A stretch of DNA of 64,000 nt from assembly GCF_019795155.1 (NCBI RefSeq), contig NZ_JAILYN010000028.1, forward strand, positions 1 through 64,000. Reading direction: 5' to 3'. Made by a program: the position numbers and the translations under genes. This DNA is from Marinobacterium arenosum (lineage in GTDB: Bacteria; Pseudomonadota; Gammaproteobacteria; Pseudomonadales; Balneatricaceae). This document shows, one piece after another, positions 1 through 8,470 of the stretch. The notes beneath the pieces are model-generated. The model saw only the letters and a list, made by a program, of their open reading frames with translations, made no database searches and was not told where the DNA came from. Position 1 is the stretch's first letter, and each line of letters opens with the position of its first letter.

Positions 1-58
1 CGGTTTTGATGGATTTTGCGGCTTCGCGAGCGAAGGCCTCCAGTTGCTTCTTGTCCAT
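1..58 (-). CDS. IS256-family transposase, N-terminus (runs off the window)
   Basis: Only the first 19 codons are inside the window, on the minus strand. They read MDKKQLEAFAREAAKSIKT, which matches the usual start of IS256/mutator-type transposases (MDEKxLxALAxELAKxLKT). An AAGGA Shine-Dalgarno lies about 8 nt before the ATG (complement of 56-58), and a terminal-repeat-like sequence follows at 94-119. The family call rests on this short stretch plus the terminal repeat. Whether the rest of the gene is intact cannot be seen. Confidence 0.6.
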   Translation of the reverse strand, partial: MDKKQLEAFAREAAKSIKT

Positions 59-93
59 ACTGCCTATCCTTAGCCATTGCTGGCTCCATGATA

Positions 94-119
94 GGCAGTT
101 ACACAGTTTTATCTACAGT
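94..119. repeat. Terminal inverted repeat of the left IS256-family element
   Basis: GGCAGTTACACAG followed by TTTTATCTACAG lies just upstream of the minus-strand transposase start. It aligns in the same orientation with 211-238, GGCAGTTACCAG then AATTATTTACAG. Reading outward, both have the form expected of an IS end. Confidence 0.55.
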
Positions 120-206
120 CTCTGGACAATGCCCATCAGGAGCTGGAAGGCTGCCCTGAACCGCTTTATGATCGAGTTTGAAGACCGCTTGGCGGACTAT
201 ATTTAA
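120..206 (+). pseudogene. C-terminal remnant of an IS256-family transposase
   Basis: An open frame ending at the TAA at 204-206 reads LWTMPIRSWKAALNRF then MIEFEDRLADYI. The W-T-M-P-I-R-x-W...LNxF...FEDR pattern is the characteristic tail of IS256-family transposases. No N-terminal part precedes it on this strand. Instead the other IS256-like element, in the opposite direction, ends directly against it. This is best explained as one element inserted into or recombined with another, leaving this tail and its terminal repeat at 211-238. Confidence 0.6.
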
Positions 207-210
207 CCTT

Positions 211-238
211 GGCAGTTACCAGAATTATTTACAGGGTC
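211..238. repeat. Terminal repeat of the truncated IS256-family remnant
   Basis: Lies 5 nt after the transposase tail stop codon. It aligns with the repeat at 94-119 (GGCAGTTAC...TTTACAG core), as expected for the right end of a related element. The element boundary is therefore near 238-241. Confidence 0.5.
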
Positions 239-367
239 CTGGTGGGGTGCTTCCCATCTTATGCATATTGTTGTTTTTCTTGGCTTTTATGCTGATTCGC
301 TCTGTTGTTTGCTTAAGTGCGACACAAGGTGCGACACATAGCCCGATCTTCTGCTTACCTAGAACTC

Positions 368-530
368 TCTCGGCACTCCGTCTTTTACTTCCGTATCCGT
401 GTGCCCAAGGCGTTACGCTCGCTGATTCCGCGTACCGGCATTAGGCTTCCTTCAGACCAAATGTCGGCCTAAGCAGTCATTCGAAGCGCTATCCTGCTAG
501 AGTAAGTTCACGCTCTATTCACGTTAACTC
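368..530 (+). pseudogene. Decayed phage-type integrase N-terminus
   Basis: One frame reads SRHSVFYFRIRVPKALRSL then IPRTGIRLP, which resembles the YYFRxRVPxxLRxxxxRxEIRxSL start of tyrosine recombinases of phage and island type. Two in-frame stops and a probable small indel follow (AVIRSAILLE, stop, VHALF), and no catalytic domain remains. It is a relic next to the IS256 remnants and the partial repeat at 591-664, so the left edge is an old integration hot spot. Confidence 0.45.
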
Positions 531-590
531 AGGAGGGGATAAGGGGGGGATCTGACTGCAATTCATGAACTCTGCCAAAGGCCGCCCCTG

Positions 591-664
591 CGCCTGTAAT
601 CGTTGCCTTGATCTCTGATCGCTCCGAAAGCCAGAGGCCCAAGGAACTTGTTCACAGGTTCCCT
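591..664. repeat. Partial copy of a MITE-like repeat
   Basis: The stretch from CGCCTGTAATCGTTGCC to TTCACAGGTTCCC matches the reverse complement of 33192-33290 with few differences and one internal deletion. It carries the same terminal sequence as both ends of the full element at 33192-33405. No gene was recognised between 531 and 806 apart from this repeat. Confidence 0.6.
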
Positions 665-806
665 AGATGTGGGGGGACTGTGAGCATGACCAATCCGATA
701 TTGGAGTAAAGCTTTTTGGTGGTAATTGTTCTTATCCATATCTACTTTTTAGGAGCCTCCGAAAACGGTTGAGATCGAGAGCGCGCCCTGCTACGAGGAA
801 TTCGCT

Positions 807-1274
807 ATGGAATTCATTACCAAAGGTGAATCGATTAATTGCATTCGAGTTATAAAGGATAAAGATCCAAGTAAGGAAACCCGTATCACTGTGGCCTCAT
901 TCAACGCTCGAGTTGATCGGGTCCCTCCTCATGTTGCAGCGGAACTATACACTGAGGAGATAAAGGAGCTTGTGTTATGGCTGGAGGATCGAGTGCACCT
1001 ACAGTCTAGATTGGAGAGGCAGCCAATAGAAAATACTATCCTAGAGTCATTTCCGCTCTTAGTCCAACAGGCAACCCAGTCGCTTAAATCAATGGATCAG
1101 TTGGACTCTAAACTCCTTTATGAAATCAACGAAAGGTTGAAAGAACTATGTGAGGAGCTAACGAAAAAAAAGGGTTTTACTGCTGCTATCGAAGCCGGGT
1201 CGAAGCAGATGAAAAATAGTGAGATACAGAAAGAAAGGTTGGATAAGATCAAGAAAAATATAGAAGATAAGTGA
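807..1274 (+). CDS. Hypothetical protein (155 aa)
   Basis: Not recognised. The start is supported by GAGG 8 nt before the ATG. The product is charged and predicted mostly helical, with no signal peptide and no membrane segment. The last third is Lys/Glu-rich (ELTKKKGF, EIQKERLDKIKKNIEDK) and may form a coiled coil. Base composition is clearly more AT-rich than the copper genes that follow, and the gene sits beside IS and integrase debris, so it is probably accessory DNA. Possibly a short passenger gene of the degraded island. Confidence 0.55.
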   Translation: MEFITKGESINCIRVIKDKDPSKETRITVASFNARVDRVPPHVAAELYTEEIKELVLWLEDRVHLQSRLERQPIENTILESFPLLVQQATQSLKSMDQLDSKLLYEINERLKELCEELTKKKGFTAAIEAGSKQMKNSEIQKERLDKIKKNIEDK

Positions 1275-1394
1275 TGTCCGTCATCGGGTGATTATTTTGC
1301 CTGTGTTGATACTGGTGATTGCATGAATAACAATCGTTGTTATCGCTCCATAAGGATGGGTTATCGGGTTTGACGCTGGCTTAGGAGATGGCGG

Positions 1395-1850
1395 ATGAGA
1401 AAAACGCTGTTCGCGCTGTCGCTGCTACTGTTGGTGGCCTGCAGTGCCGGGAATGATATTGAGTCGGCCTCGCTGGAGGCCAAACCGGGCACCGGGCGCT
1501 GGTATACCGTCGAGCAACGGGATGCCGGTTTGGCACTGTTTCGTCGTCACTGTGCGCAGTGTCATGGTGAAAATGCCGAAGGTACCGCCGACTGGAAGAC
1601 GCCCGATGCCGATGGCAGTTACCCGCCGCCACCGCTGAATGGCTCCGCCCACGCCTGGCATCACCCACTGGCGATGTTACATAAGGTTATCGCCGAGGGT
1701 GGCGCACCCTATGGCGGCCGGATGCTCGCTTGGCAGGGGGAACTGACCGAAGCGGAGATGCTGAAGGTGATCGCCGGTTTCCAGAGCTTCTGGCCGGACG
1801 CTATCTATCAGCGATGGTTAGAGATTGAAAAGCGCAGCCGGGCTCCCTAA
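1395..1850 (+). CDS. Single-heme cytochrome c lipoprotein
   Basis: 151 aa. The N-terminus is a lipoprotein signal with lipobox L-V-A-C (Cys16), so the mature protein should be membrane-anchored in the periplasm. One heme c site, CAQCH (Cys53-His57), lies in a class I cytochrome c fold, and a Met-Leu-Ala segment (GGRMLAWQGELTE) probably supplies the distal ligand. It starts a run of plus-strand cytochrome and small secreted genes up to 5305 that faces the cus operon, suggesting a periplasmic electron-transfer role in the metal-resistance region. The partner oxidase or reductase is not identifiable. Confidence 0.8.
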   Translation: MRKTLFALSLLLLVACSAGNDIESASLEAKPGTGRWYTVEQRDAGLALFRRHCAQCHGENAEGTADWKTPDADGSYPPPPLNGSAHAWHHPLAMLHKVIAEGGAPYGGRMLAWQGELTEAEMLKVIAGFQSFWPDAIYQRWLEIEKRSRAP

Positions 1851-1881
1851 TATCGGATTACCTTCTATCAGGTCGAACCCT

Positions 1882-2238
1882 ATGAGACAGCGGATCAGGC
1901 TATTACTGGCGTTGGCGATGATGCTGCTTGGCAGCCTGCAGCCGTTGCAGGCGCACAGTCTTGCGGCAAGCGCCCAGCAGGCGGCGTTGCAGCATATGCT
2001 GCTGCATGCCGAGCACAGCGCCCACGGCCATGATCTTGATGGCACCGGGCCCGCCGGTCACGATGCCGCCGTTGTCGACCAGTTGCATCAGCAGTTGTGC
2101 CATGCCGGCTACAGCTTGTTCACCCCTGATCTGTATTGCGCCAGCAGTCGACGCCTGCCTGCGCAGCCTCTGATCGTGTATGCCTTGCAGCCGCGCGCGC
2201 CTGCGCAGCCGGTTGAGGTGCCGCCCCCGAAAGTCTGA
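1882..2238 (+). CDS. Small secreted His-rich protein, unknown
   Basis: 118 aa from the ATG at 1882, chosen because it gives a clean signal peptide (MRQRIRLLLALAMMLLGSL...LQAHS). A start at 1825 would add a non-signal-like extension overlapping the upstream gene. The mature part is rich in His (HMLLHAEHSAHGHD, GHDAAVVDQLHQQLCHAG) and has two Cys residues. It resembles the small variable proteins often found between copper genes, and metal binding is plausible but unproven. Confidence 0.6.
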   Translation: MRQRIRLLLALAMMLLGSLQPLQAHSLAASAQQAALQHMLLHAEHSAHGHDLDGTGPAGHDAAVVDQLHQQLCHAGYSLFTPDLYCASSRRLPAQPLIVYALQPRAPAQPVEVPPPKV

Positions 2239-2339
2239 CTCCACCCCGTTGTTCTACGTAACTGCGCAGTTTATGCGTAATTTCTGAGTGATTACAGGCG
2301 GAAAGCGCCTGTGCGATAGAGATCGAATGGAGTTGGATG

Positions 2340-2966
2340 ATGGAATTTAAAAATCTTCTGGGTGCTGTACTGGCATGTTCGCTGACCGTTACCTCCGTAG
2401 CTGCCGTAGCCCATGGTGGGGCGTCCGGTGTGGTAAAAGAGCGGATGGAAACGATGAAGGAGATGAAAACGTCGATGAAGTCGCTGTCCGCGATGTTCAG
2501 TGGCAAGGCTGCTTATGACCCGGACGAAGTGCGTGAGGCTGCCCTGGTATTGCAGCGCAATTCGGGGGACGCGTTAACCCGGCTGTTTCCCGAGGGCAGC
2601 CTGCACAAGCCGACCGAGGCCAAAGAGATAATCTGGCAGGAGTGGCGGCGTTTCGGACAGATGGCGGACGATCTTCAGCTGTTCAGCCAGGCCTTGGGCA
2701 AGGCCGCGGATCGACATGGTCAGGCTGGCTCACAAGGTGGTATGGGAAGCGGGCATATGATGGGCTCCGATTCAATGATGGGGGCCGGACATATGATGGG
2801 CTCCGACTCGATGATGGGAAGCGGGCATATGATGGGCGGCGGCATGATGGCCGGTACCCGGCCGTCCGAGGAGCATCTGGCGCAGATGCCGGCCGAGATG
2901 CTGTTCAAGATGGTCACCGACAGCTGTTCCAGCTGTCATACCCGTTACCGCCAGGAAGACGAGTGA
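2340..2966 (+). CDS. Cytochrome c'-like heme protein with Met/His-repeat insert
   Basis: 208 aa with a signal peptide (ACSLTVTSVAAVAHG). It is predicted helical, with a C-terminal CSSCH heme-binding motif followed by a short tail, the layout of cytochrome c'/c-556. The unusual part is an insertion of about 35 residues before the last helix: three GHMMGSDSMM-type repeats, GSGHMMGSDSMMGAGHMM and onward. Such Met/His strings bind Cu(I)/Cu(II) in copper proteins. ATG 2340 is preferred over 2337 because GGAG then lies 7 nt upstream. The stop is 9 nt before the next gene, so the two are probably co-transcribed. Confidence 0.75.
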   Translation: MEFKNLLGAVLACSLTVTSVAAVAHGGASGVVKERMETMKEMKTSMKSLSAMFSGKAAYDPDEVREAALVLQRNSGDALTRLFPEGSLHKPTEAKEIIWQEWRRFGQMADDLQLFSQALGKAADRHGQAGSQGGMGSGHMMGSDSMMGAGHMMGSDSMMGSGHMMGGGMMAGTRPSEEHLAQMPAEMLFKMVTDSCSSCHTRYRQEDE

Positions 2967-2975
2967 GGGACCGCC

Positions 2976-3866
2976 ATGAAGCGCTTGATTTTAGGCGTCG
3001 CCGGCGCGGCGGCGGCCGGTGCGCTGGTGTGGGGAGGGCTTGCGTTCTCCTCGATTGCCGAGCCGGTCTCGATTGCGGCCGACCAGGGGAATGTCGCACG
3101 TGGCGCCTATCTGGCCAGGGCGGGCGGCTGTATCGCCTGCCATACCGACATCGCCGGCGGCGGTAAGCCGCTGGCCGGCGGCGCGCCGCTGGATACGCCC
3201 TTTGGTACCTTTTATGCGCCCAACCTGACCCAAGACCCGCAACAGGGTATCGGCAACTGGACGCTGGAGGATTTCGCCCGCGCGCTGCGGCAGGGCGTTT
3301 CACCGGAAGGGGAGCCGTACTACCCGGCGTTTCCGTACAGCTTCTATACCCGTCTCAGCGACCAGGATATCGCCGACCTCTGGGCGGCCTTTCGGACGGT
3401 GCCCGCTGTTGCGCAACCGTCCAGGGAGCAGCAGCTGGAGTTTCCGTTCAATATCCGCAGCGGTCTGAGGCTCTGGCAGCAGCTGTACCTCGAACGGCAG
3501 CGCTTCCAGCCGTCCGCCGACGCTGATCAGCGCTTCAACCGGGGCGCTTATCTGGTGGAGGGAGCGGCGCATTGCGCTGCCTGCCATACGCCGCGCAACC
3601 TGCTGGGCGGGCTCGATCCTGATGCCGCCTTCCAGGGCGCATCGGGGCTGCCGGACGGCGGCTCCGCGCCGGCGATCACCGCTGCCGCGCTGCAAGCCAA
3701 CGGCTGGACGGTCGAGGATCTGGCGTATGCCCTGAAATCCGGCATCACCCCCGATGGCGATGTGCTGGGCGGCACCATGGGGGAGGTGATTCGTGATGGC
3801 ACCTCCTTCCTGAGCCAGGCCGACCGGGAAGCGATCGCCCACTACCTGCTGAATAACCGCAGCTGA
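2976..3866 (+). CDS. Diheme cytochrome c (membrane-anchored, dehydrogenase-subunit type)
   Basis: 296 aa with an N-terminal uncleaved-looking hydrophobic segment (residues about 4-28). Two heme sites, CIACH and CAACH, sit in tandem class I domains of about 120 residues each. Similar diheme proteins act as the cytochrome subunits of membrane-bound alcohol, aldehyde and gluconate dehydrogenases, passing electrons to the respiratory chain. No dehydrogenase subunit is adjacent, so its donor is unknown. A clear hairpin terminator follows at 3883. Confidence 0.8.
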   Translation: MKRLILGVAGAAAAGALVWGGLAFSSIAEPVSIAADQGNVARGAYLARAGGCIACHTDIAGGGKPLAGGAPLDTPFGTFYAPNLTQDPQQGIGNWTLEDFARALRQGVSPEGEPYYPAFPYSFYTRLSDQDIADLWAAFRTVPAVAQPSREQQLEFPFNIRSGLRLWQQLYLERQRFQPSADADQRFNRGAYLVEGAAHCAACHTPRNLLGGLDPDAAFQGASGLPDGGSAPAITAAALQANGWTVEDLAYALKSGITPDGDVLGGTMGEVIRDGTSFLSQADREAIAHYLLNNRS

Positions 3867-3882
3867 CCCGATTGAGGTGCCC

Positions 3883-3911
3883 AACCGGATACCCGAGGGT
3901 ATCCGGTTTTT
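3883..3911 (+). terminator. Rho-independent terminator
   Basis: AACCGGATACCC, loop GAG, then GGTATCCGGTT followed by T residues: an 11-12-bp stem directly after the diheme cytochrome gene. It should end the transcript covering the genes from 1395 to 3866. Confidence 0.8.
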
Positions 3912-4082
3912 CAATGGCGACGCTGGTTGGCGGCATCGCCGCTGACCTGGGTCAAATGACGGAAAGCCTCACAGAACCCGGCTTTACAGCCAGTCGCCGG
4001 GCCTCAATAATAACAGGGCGTCCCAGCGCCGGATTGGCGATTAACTGCGGACCTTATGTCGATCTGCCGGATTAGCCTGCCC

Positions 4083-4403
4083 ATGAAACATCTCTGTGCG
4101 CTGTTGGCGTTGCTGCTGACCCTGACCTCGCTTCAGGCGGCCGGTTTCGTATCGGGCGGCTCCGCCGGCTGTGCTCCTGAGCAGCATCTTATGTCCGGGC
4201 CGATGACGGATATGTCGTCGAATGTCGCTTGCGCGGACTTGCTGGATGATTGCGAGCGCAGCTGTTTCTCCAAGCAGCGCCCGCCGCTGAGCTATGCCGG
4301 TACACTTTTCTTGGCGCCTGACCGCGCTTTTATCGCCTCCAGGCTGTGCCCGCCGGTGCTGGCGGGGTTTGCCGCAGGCCCCGATCACCCTCCGAAGATT
4401 TAA
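4083..4403 (+). CDS. Small secreted Cys/Met-containing protein, unknown
   Basis: 106 aa. ATG 4083 gives a typical signal peptide (MKHLCALLALLLTLTSLQA). The mature part has Cys residues (GCAPEQH, ACADLLDDCERSCFS) and a Met/Ser stretch (LMSGPMTDMSSN). No family recognised. It belongs to the group of short exported proteins in this copper region (others at 1882, 16620 and 17268). Metal handling is inference from composition and place only. Confidence 0.55.
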   Translation: MKHLCALLALLLTLTSLQAAGFVSGGSAGCAPEQHLMSGPMTDMSSNVACADLLDDCERSCFSKQRPPLSYAGTLFLAPDRAFIASRLCPPVLAGFAAGPDHPPKI

Positions 4404-4580
4404 CGGCGCTTCCAGTCCGTACCTCTTGCCAGCCGGCGACCTCCGTTGTCACCCGGTGGCTGAAACGCGACTTGCCGCTACGCCGCGCTGGGCGCCGGCA
4501 ATCTCTCGCGTCATCTAGCCCCCGATAGCCGGTATCCGCCGGCTGGCCGCACAACCATTCAACGATGTTGGGAGACCGTT

Positions 4581-5000
4581 ATGAATTTACGGCGATCCAT
4601 GCAGGCCAGCCTGGCGCTGGCGGCAATCACGATATTCAGCGTACAGCCGGTAGCGGCGGATCATTTCCAGGGGCATGTCTCTGTGCAGGTGGGCGCTCTG
4701 TCGGCGCAGGCGCAGCAAGGGCAGCGGGTATTCAACGACAACTGCGCCGGTTGCCACGGCGTCAATGGGGCGGGCACCCGCAAGGGACCGCCGTTGATCC
4801 ATGCCATCTACAACCCGGGCCATCACGGCAATCGCTCATTCTATAACGCGGTCCGCAACGGGGTGCGTCAGCACCACTGGCCCTATGGCGATATGCCGGC
4901 GCAGCCGCAGGTTGGCTTCGCCGATATGGCGGCGCTGATCAAGTTCGTGCGCGAGCTGCAGCAACAAAACGGCATTGCCATCCGCAAGCATCAGATGTGA
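4581..5000 (+). CDS. Periplasmic single-heme cytochrome c
   Basis: 139 aa with a signal peptide ending near AADHFQG. Heme site CAGCH, and a conserved GDMPAQPQVG stretch for the distal Met. C-terminal helix LIKFVRELQQQNG is typical of class I cytochromes c. A GGGAG sequence lies upstream of the ATG. It is 68 nt upstream of the small SHOCT gene at 5069, probably in the same transcript, and convergent with the cus operon. Confidence 0.75.
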   Translation: MNLRRSMQASLALAAITIFSVQPVAADHFQGHVSVQVGALSAQAQQGQRVFNDNCAGCHGVNGAGTRKGPPLIHAIYNPGHHGNRSFYNAVRNGVRQHHWPYGDMPAQPQVGFADMAALIKFVRELQQQNGIAIRKHQM

Positions 5001-5068
5001 CCCGCAGCCAGATGGCTGCCGTTCACGGACGCCGCTGTTCGGCAACGGGGTTAAAGGAGGGGAGAACC

Positions 5069-5305
5069 ATGTTTCACGGTAACTACGAAGGTTGGATGTT
5101 CGGCCACGGCCTGTGGATGCTGTTCTGGCTGGTGGTGCTGCTGGTGATCGTCTGGCTGGTGGCGCGGGCCATTTTCCAGCGCAGCAGCGGCCTGAACGAG
5201 AAGCACCGATCGGCTTTGGAGATCCTGGACGAGCGCTTGGCTCGCGGCGATATCGACGAGGCCGAGTACCGCCGGCGTAAGTCGATGCTGGAGGATAACA
5301 AGTAG
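5069..5305 (+). CDS. SHOCT-domain small membrane protein
   Basis: 78 aa from the ATG at 5069, which has a strong AAAGGAGGGGAG Shine-Dalgarno. It has one membrane segment (residues about 12-35) and then the short C-terminal SHOCT motif (LEILDERLARGDIDEAEYRRRKSML), typical of this family. SHOCT proteins are widespread near metal-resistance genes, but their role is not established. The gene ends 45 nt before the convergent cusA stop. Confidence 0.75.
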   Translation: MFHGNYEGWMFGHGLWMLFWLVVLLVIVWLVARAIFQRSSGLNEKHRSALEILDERLARGDIDEAEYRRRKSMLEDNK

Positions 5306-5350
5306 CAGCGAAGATGGGCCGGGGCGACAGACCGTCGCCCCGGCGGTTGC

Positions 5351-8300
5351 TCAGCTGAGCTGGCGTTTGCGCCAGAGATAGTACACCGCCGGAATCAGCA
5401 GCAGGGTCAGGATCACCGCGCTGACCATCCCGCCGATCATCGGGGCGGCGATACGCTGCATCACTTCCGATCCGGTACCCTGGCCGTACATGATCGGCAA
5501 CAGGCCGGCGATAATGGCGGCGACGGTCATCATCACCGGCCGCACCCGCATGCCGGCCCCTTCGATCACCGCGGCGCGCAGATCATCCAGCTTGATCGGC
5601 TGCTCATGCTGCAGCTTGCGCTGCACCAGTTCGCCGTAGGCCTGGTTCAGGTAGACCAGCATGATCACCCCGATCTCGACCGCCACACCGGCCAGGGCGA
5701 TAAAGCCGACCCCCACCGCTACCGAGAAGTTGAAACCGTTGAGGTAGATCATCCAGATGCCGCCGACCAGCGCCAGCGGCAGGGTGCCCATGATCATCGC
5801 CACTTCGGCAAAGCGGCGGAAGTTCATGTACAGCAGGATGACGATGATCGCCAGCGTCAGCGGCACCACGTAGCTGAGCCGCTCTTTGGCGCGCAGCATG
5901 TACTCATACTGGCCCGACCAGTTGATCGCGTAGCCCGGCGGCAGTTGAACCTCCTCGGCCACCACCCGCTGGGCGTCGACCACATAGGAGCCGATGTCGC
6001 GGCCATCGATATCGACAAAGGTCCAGCCGTTGGGGCGGGCGTTTTCGCTCTTGATCCCCGGCGGGCCGTCCTCGATGTAGATATCCGCCACGTCGGCCAG
6101 GCCGATCCGCTGTCCCAGCGGGGTGATCAGCGGCAGCGCACGCAGCTGCTCCAGCGAGTCGCGGTAGCCCTGCGGATAGCGCACGTTGATCGGATAGCGC
6201 TCCAGCCCCTCGATACTCTGCGATACGTTCATGCCGCCGATCGCCGTGGCCACCACCGCCTGGACGTCGGCGATATTGAGGTCGTAGCGGGAGGCTTTGT
6301 CACGCTTGATATCCACCTTGATGTAGCGCCCGCCGGCGACCCGCTCGGAGTAGACCGAGGCGGTGCCGGGCACCTTGGCCAGCACCTGCTCCAGCTGCTG
6401 GCCGACCTGCTGGATCACCGCCAGGTCGGGGCCGCTGACCTTGATGCCGACCGGGGTCTTGATGCCGGTGGCGAGCATATCGATACGGGTTTTGATCGGC
6501 ATCACCCAGGCGTTGGTCAGGCCGGGGAAGCGTACCAGCTGGTCCAGCTCCTTCTTCAGCTTGTCGCTGGTCATGCCGTCGCGCCACTGTTCGCGCGGCT
6601 TGAGCTGGATAAAGGATTCGATCATGGTCAGCGGCGCCGGATCGGTCGCCGTATCGGCGCGGCCGATCTTGCCGAACACCGTTTGCACCTCCGGCACGGT
6701 GCGGATCAGCTTGTCGGTCTGCTGCAGCAGCTCGCGCGCCTTGCCGATCGAGATACCGGGGTAGGTGGTCGGCATGTACATCAGGTCGCCTTCATCCAGC
6801 GGCGGGATGAACTCGCTGCCGAGCTTGTCCACCGGCCAGAAACCGACCGCAGTGACCAGCAGCGCCAGGCTGATGGTGGCCTTGGGCCACTCCAGCACCC
6901 GTCGGATCACCGGCAGGTAAAGCGCGGTCAGCAGCCGGTTGAGCGGGTTCTTGTGCTCCGGCAGCACCTTGCCGCGCACGAAATAGCCCATCAGCACTGG
7001 TACCAGGGTGATCGCCAGGCCGGCCGCGGCGGCCATGGCGTAGGTCTTGGTGAACGCCAGCGGCGAGAACATCCGCCCCTCCTGGGCCTCCAGCGTGAAC
7101 ACCGGCAGGAAGCTCATGGTGATGATCAGCAGGCTGAAGAACAGTGCCGGGCCGACTTCGGCCGAGGCCTTGCCGATCACCTGCCAGCGGTTCTCGTCGG
7201 TCAGCGGGGTTCGCTCGATATGCTTGTGGACGTTCTCGATCATCACGATGGCGCCGTCCACCATCGCGCCGATGGCGATGGCGATCCCGCCCAGCGACAT
7301 GATGTTGGCGTTGATGCCCTGGTAATACATGATGATAAACGCCGCCAGGATGCCGACCGGCAGGCTGAAGATCACCACCAGCGACGAGCGCAGGTGGAAC
7401 AGGAACAGCGCGCAGACCACCACCACCACGATGAACTCTTCCACCAGCTTCTCGAACAGGTTGTCGACCGCCCGTTCGATCAGCCCGGAGCGGTCGTAGA
7501 CGGTCACCACCTCGACCCCGTCCGGCAGGCTGCGTTGCAGCTCCGTCAGCTTGGCCTTGACGCCGTCGATGGTTTTCTGGGCGTTTTCGCCGAAGCGCAT
7601 CACGATAACCCCGCCGACGGTCTCGCCTTCGCCGTTCAGTTCGGCGATACCGCGACGCATCTGCGGGCCGATCACCACCTCGGCCACATCGGACAGCAGG
7701 ATCGGCGTGCCGTTGACGGTGGCGCCCAGCGGAATCTGGCGCAACGCCTCGGCGCTGTCGATATAGCCCGAGGTGCGCACCATGTACTCCGCCTCTGCCA
7801 GCTCCAGCACCGAGGCGCCGGTCTCCTGGTTGCCGCGCTGGATGGCGTTGCGCACATGGGCCAGCGGCATGTCGAAAGCACGCAGTTTCTCCGGATCGAC
7901 CCGCACCTGGTACTGTTTCACCATGCCGCCGACGGTGGCCACTTCGGAGACGCCGGGCACCGTCTGCAGCTCATACTTCAGGAACCAGTCCTGCAGCGAG
8001 CGCAGCTGGGCCAGGTCCTGTTTGCCGCTGCGGTCGACTAGCGCGTACAGGTAAACCCAGCCCACCCCGGTGGCATCGGGCCCCAGCTGCGGCTTGGCGG
8101 TGGCCGGCAGGCTGGGCGCCACCTGGCTGAGGTACTCCAGCACCCGGCTGCGCGCCCAGTAGAGGTCGGTGTCCTCGTCGAAGATCACATAGACGTAGGA
8201 GTCGCCGAAGAAGGAGTAGCCGCGCACCGTCACCGCGCCGGGTACCGACAGCATCGCCGTGGTCAGCGGGTAGGTTACCTGGTCCTCCACCACCTGGGGC

Positions 8301-8470
8301 GCCTGGCCGGGGTAGCTGGTCTTGATGATCACCTGCACGTCGGACAGGTCGGGGATCGCGTCGATCGGGGTGTTCTTCACGGTGAAGGCGCCCCAGCCGA
8401 TCAGAATCAACGTCGCCAGCAACACGAAGAAACGGTTGGCCAGCGACCAGTGGATGATTTTCTCGATCAC
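5351..8470 (-). CDS. cusA: CusA/SilA-type heavy-metal RND efflux pump
   Basis: 1039 aa, the normal length for HME-RND pumps. Inner-membrane proton-driven transporter that takes Cu(I)/Ag(I)-type cations from periplasm or cytosol through a CusCBA tripartite channel. The N-terminus ([17 protein letters not shown]) and the TM4 motif ([17 protein letters not shown]) are diagnostic of the HME subfamily. Methionines in the porter domain (for example MPTTYPG and [16 protein letters not shown]) fit the Met-shuttle path of CusA. It starts with GTG in a GTGA overlap with the end of cusB, indicating translational coupling. Substrate (copper/silver) is inferred from family and neighbours. Confidence 0.9.
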   Translation of the reverse strand: MIEKIIHWSLANRFFVLLATLILIGWGAFTVKNTPIDAIPDLSDVQVIIKTSYPGQAPQVVEDQVTYPLTTAMLSVPGAVTVRGYSFFGDSYVYVIFDEDTDLYWARSRVLEYLSQVAPSLPATAKPQLGPDATGVGWVYLYALVDRSGKQDLAQLRSLQDWFLKYELQTVPGVSEVATVGGMVKQYQVRVDPEKLRAFDMPLAHVRNAIQRGNQETGASVLELAEAEYMVRTSGYIDSAEALRQIPLGATVNGTPILLSDVAEVVIGPQMRRGIAELNGEGETVGGVIVMRFGENAQKTIDGVKAKLTELQRSLPDGVEVVTVYDRSGLIERAVDNLFEKLVEEFIVVVVVCALFLFHLRSSLVVIFSLPVGILAAFIIMYYQGINANIMSLGGIAIAIGAMVDGAIVMIENVHKHIERTPLTDENRWQVIGKASAEVGPALFFSLLIITMSFLPVFTLEAQEGRMFSPLAFTKTYAMAAAAGLAITLVPVLMGYFVRGKVLPEHKNPLNRLLTALYLPVIRRVLEWPKATISLALLVTAVGFWPVDKLGSEFIPPLDEGDLMYMPTTYPGISIGKARELLQQTDKLIRTVPEVQTVFGKIGRADTATDPAPLTMIESFIQLKPREQWRDGMTSDKLKKELDQLVRFPGLTNAWVMPIKTRIDMLATGIKTPVGIKVSGPDLAVIQQVGQQLEQVLAKVPGTASVYSERVAGGRYIKVDIKRDKASRYDLNIADVQAVVATAIGGMNVSQSIEGLERYPINVRYPQGYRDSLEQLRALPLITPLGQRIGLADVADIYIEDGPPGIKSENARPNGWTFVDIDGRDIGSYVVDAQRVVAEEVQLPPGYAINWSGQYEYMLRAKERLSYVVPLTLAIIVILLYMNFRRFAEVAMIMGTLPLALVGGIWMIYLNGFNFSVAVGVGFIALAGVAVEIGVIMLVYLNQAYGELVQRKLQHEQPIKLDDLRAAVIEGAGMRVRPVMMTVAAIIAGLLPIMYGQGTGSEVMQRIAAPMIGGMVSAVILTLLLIPAVYYLWRKRQLS

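Noticed and set aside
5606-8041. Long plus-strand open frame of 811 codons opposite cusA
   Set aside because: Antisense to a gene whose full domain structure is clear; the translation is His/Arg/Gln-rich with no signal or family and is a GC-codon artefact. The same holds for long antisense frames over cusB, copA and dnaX.
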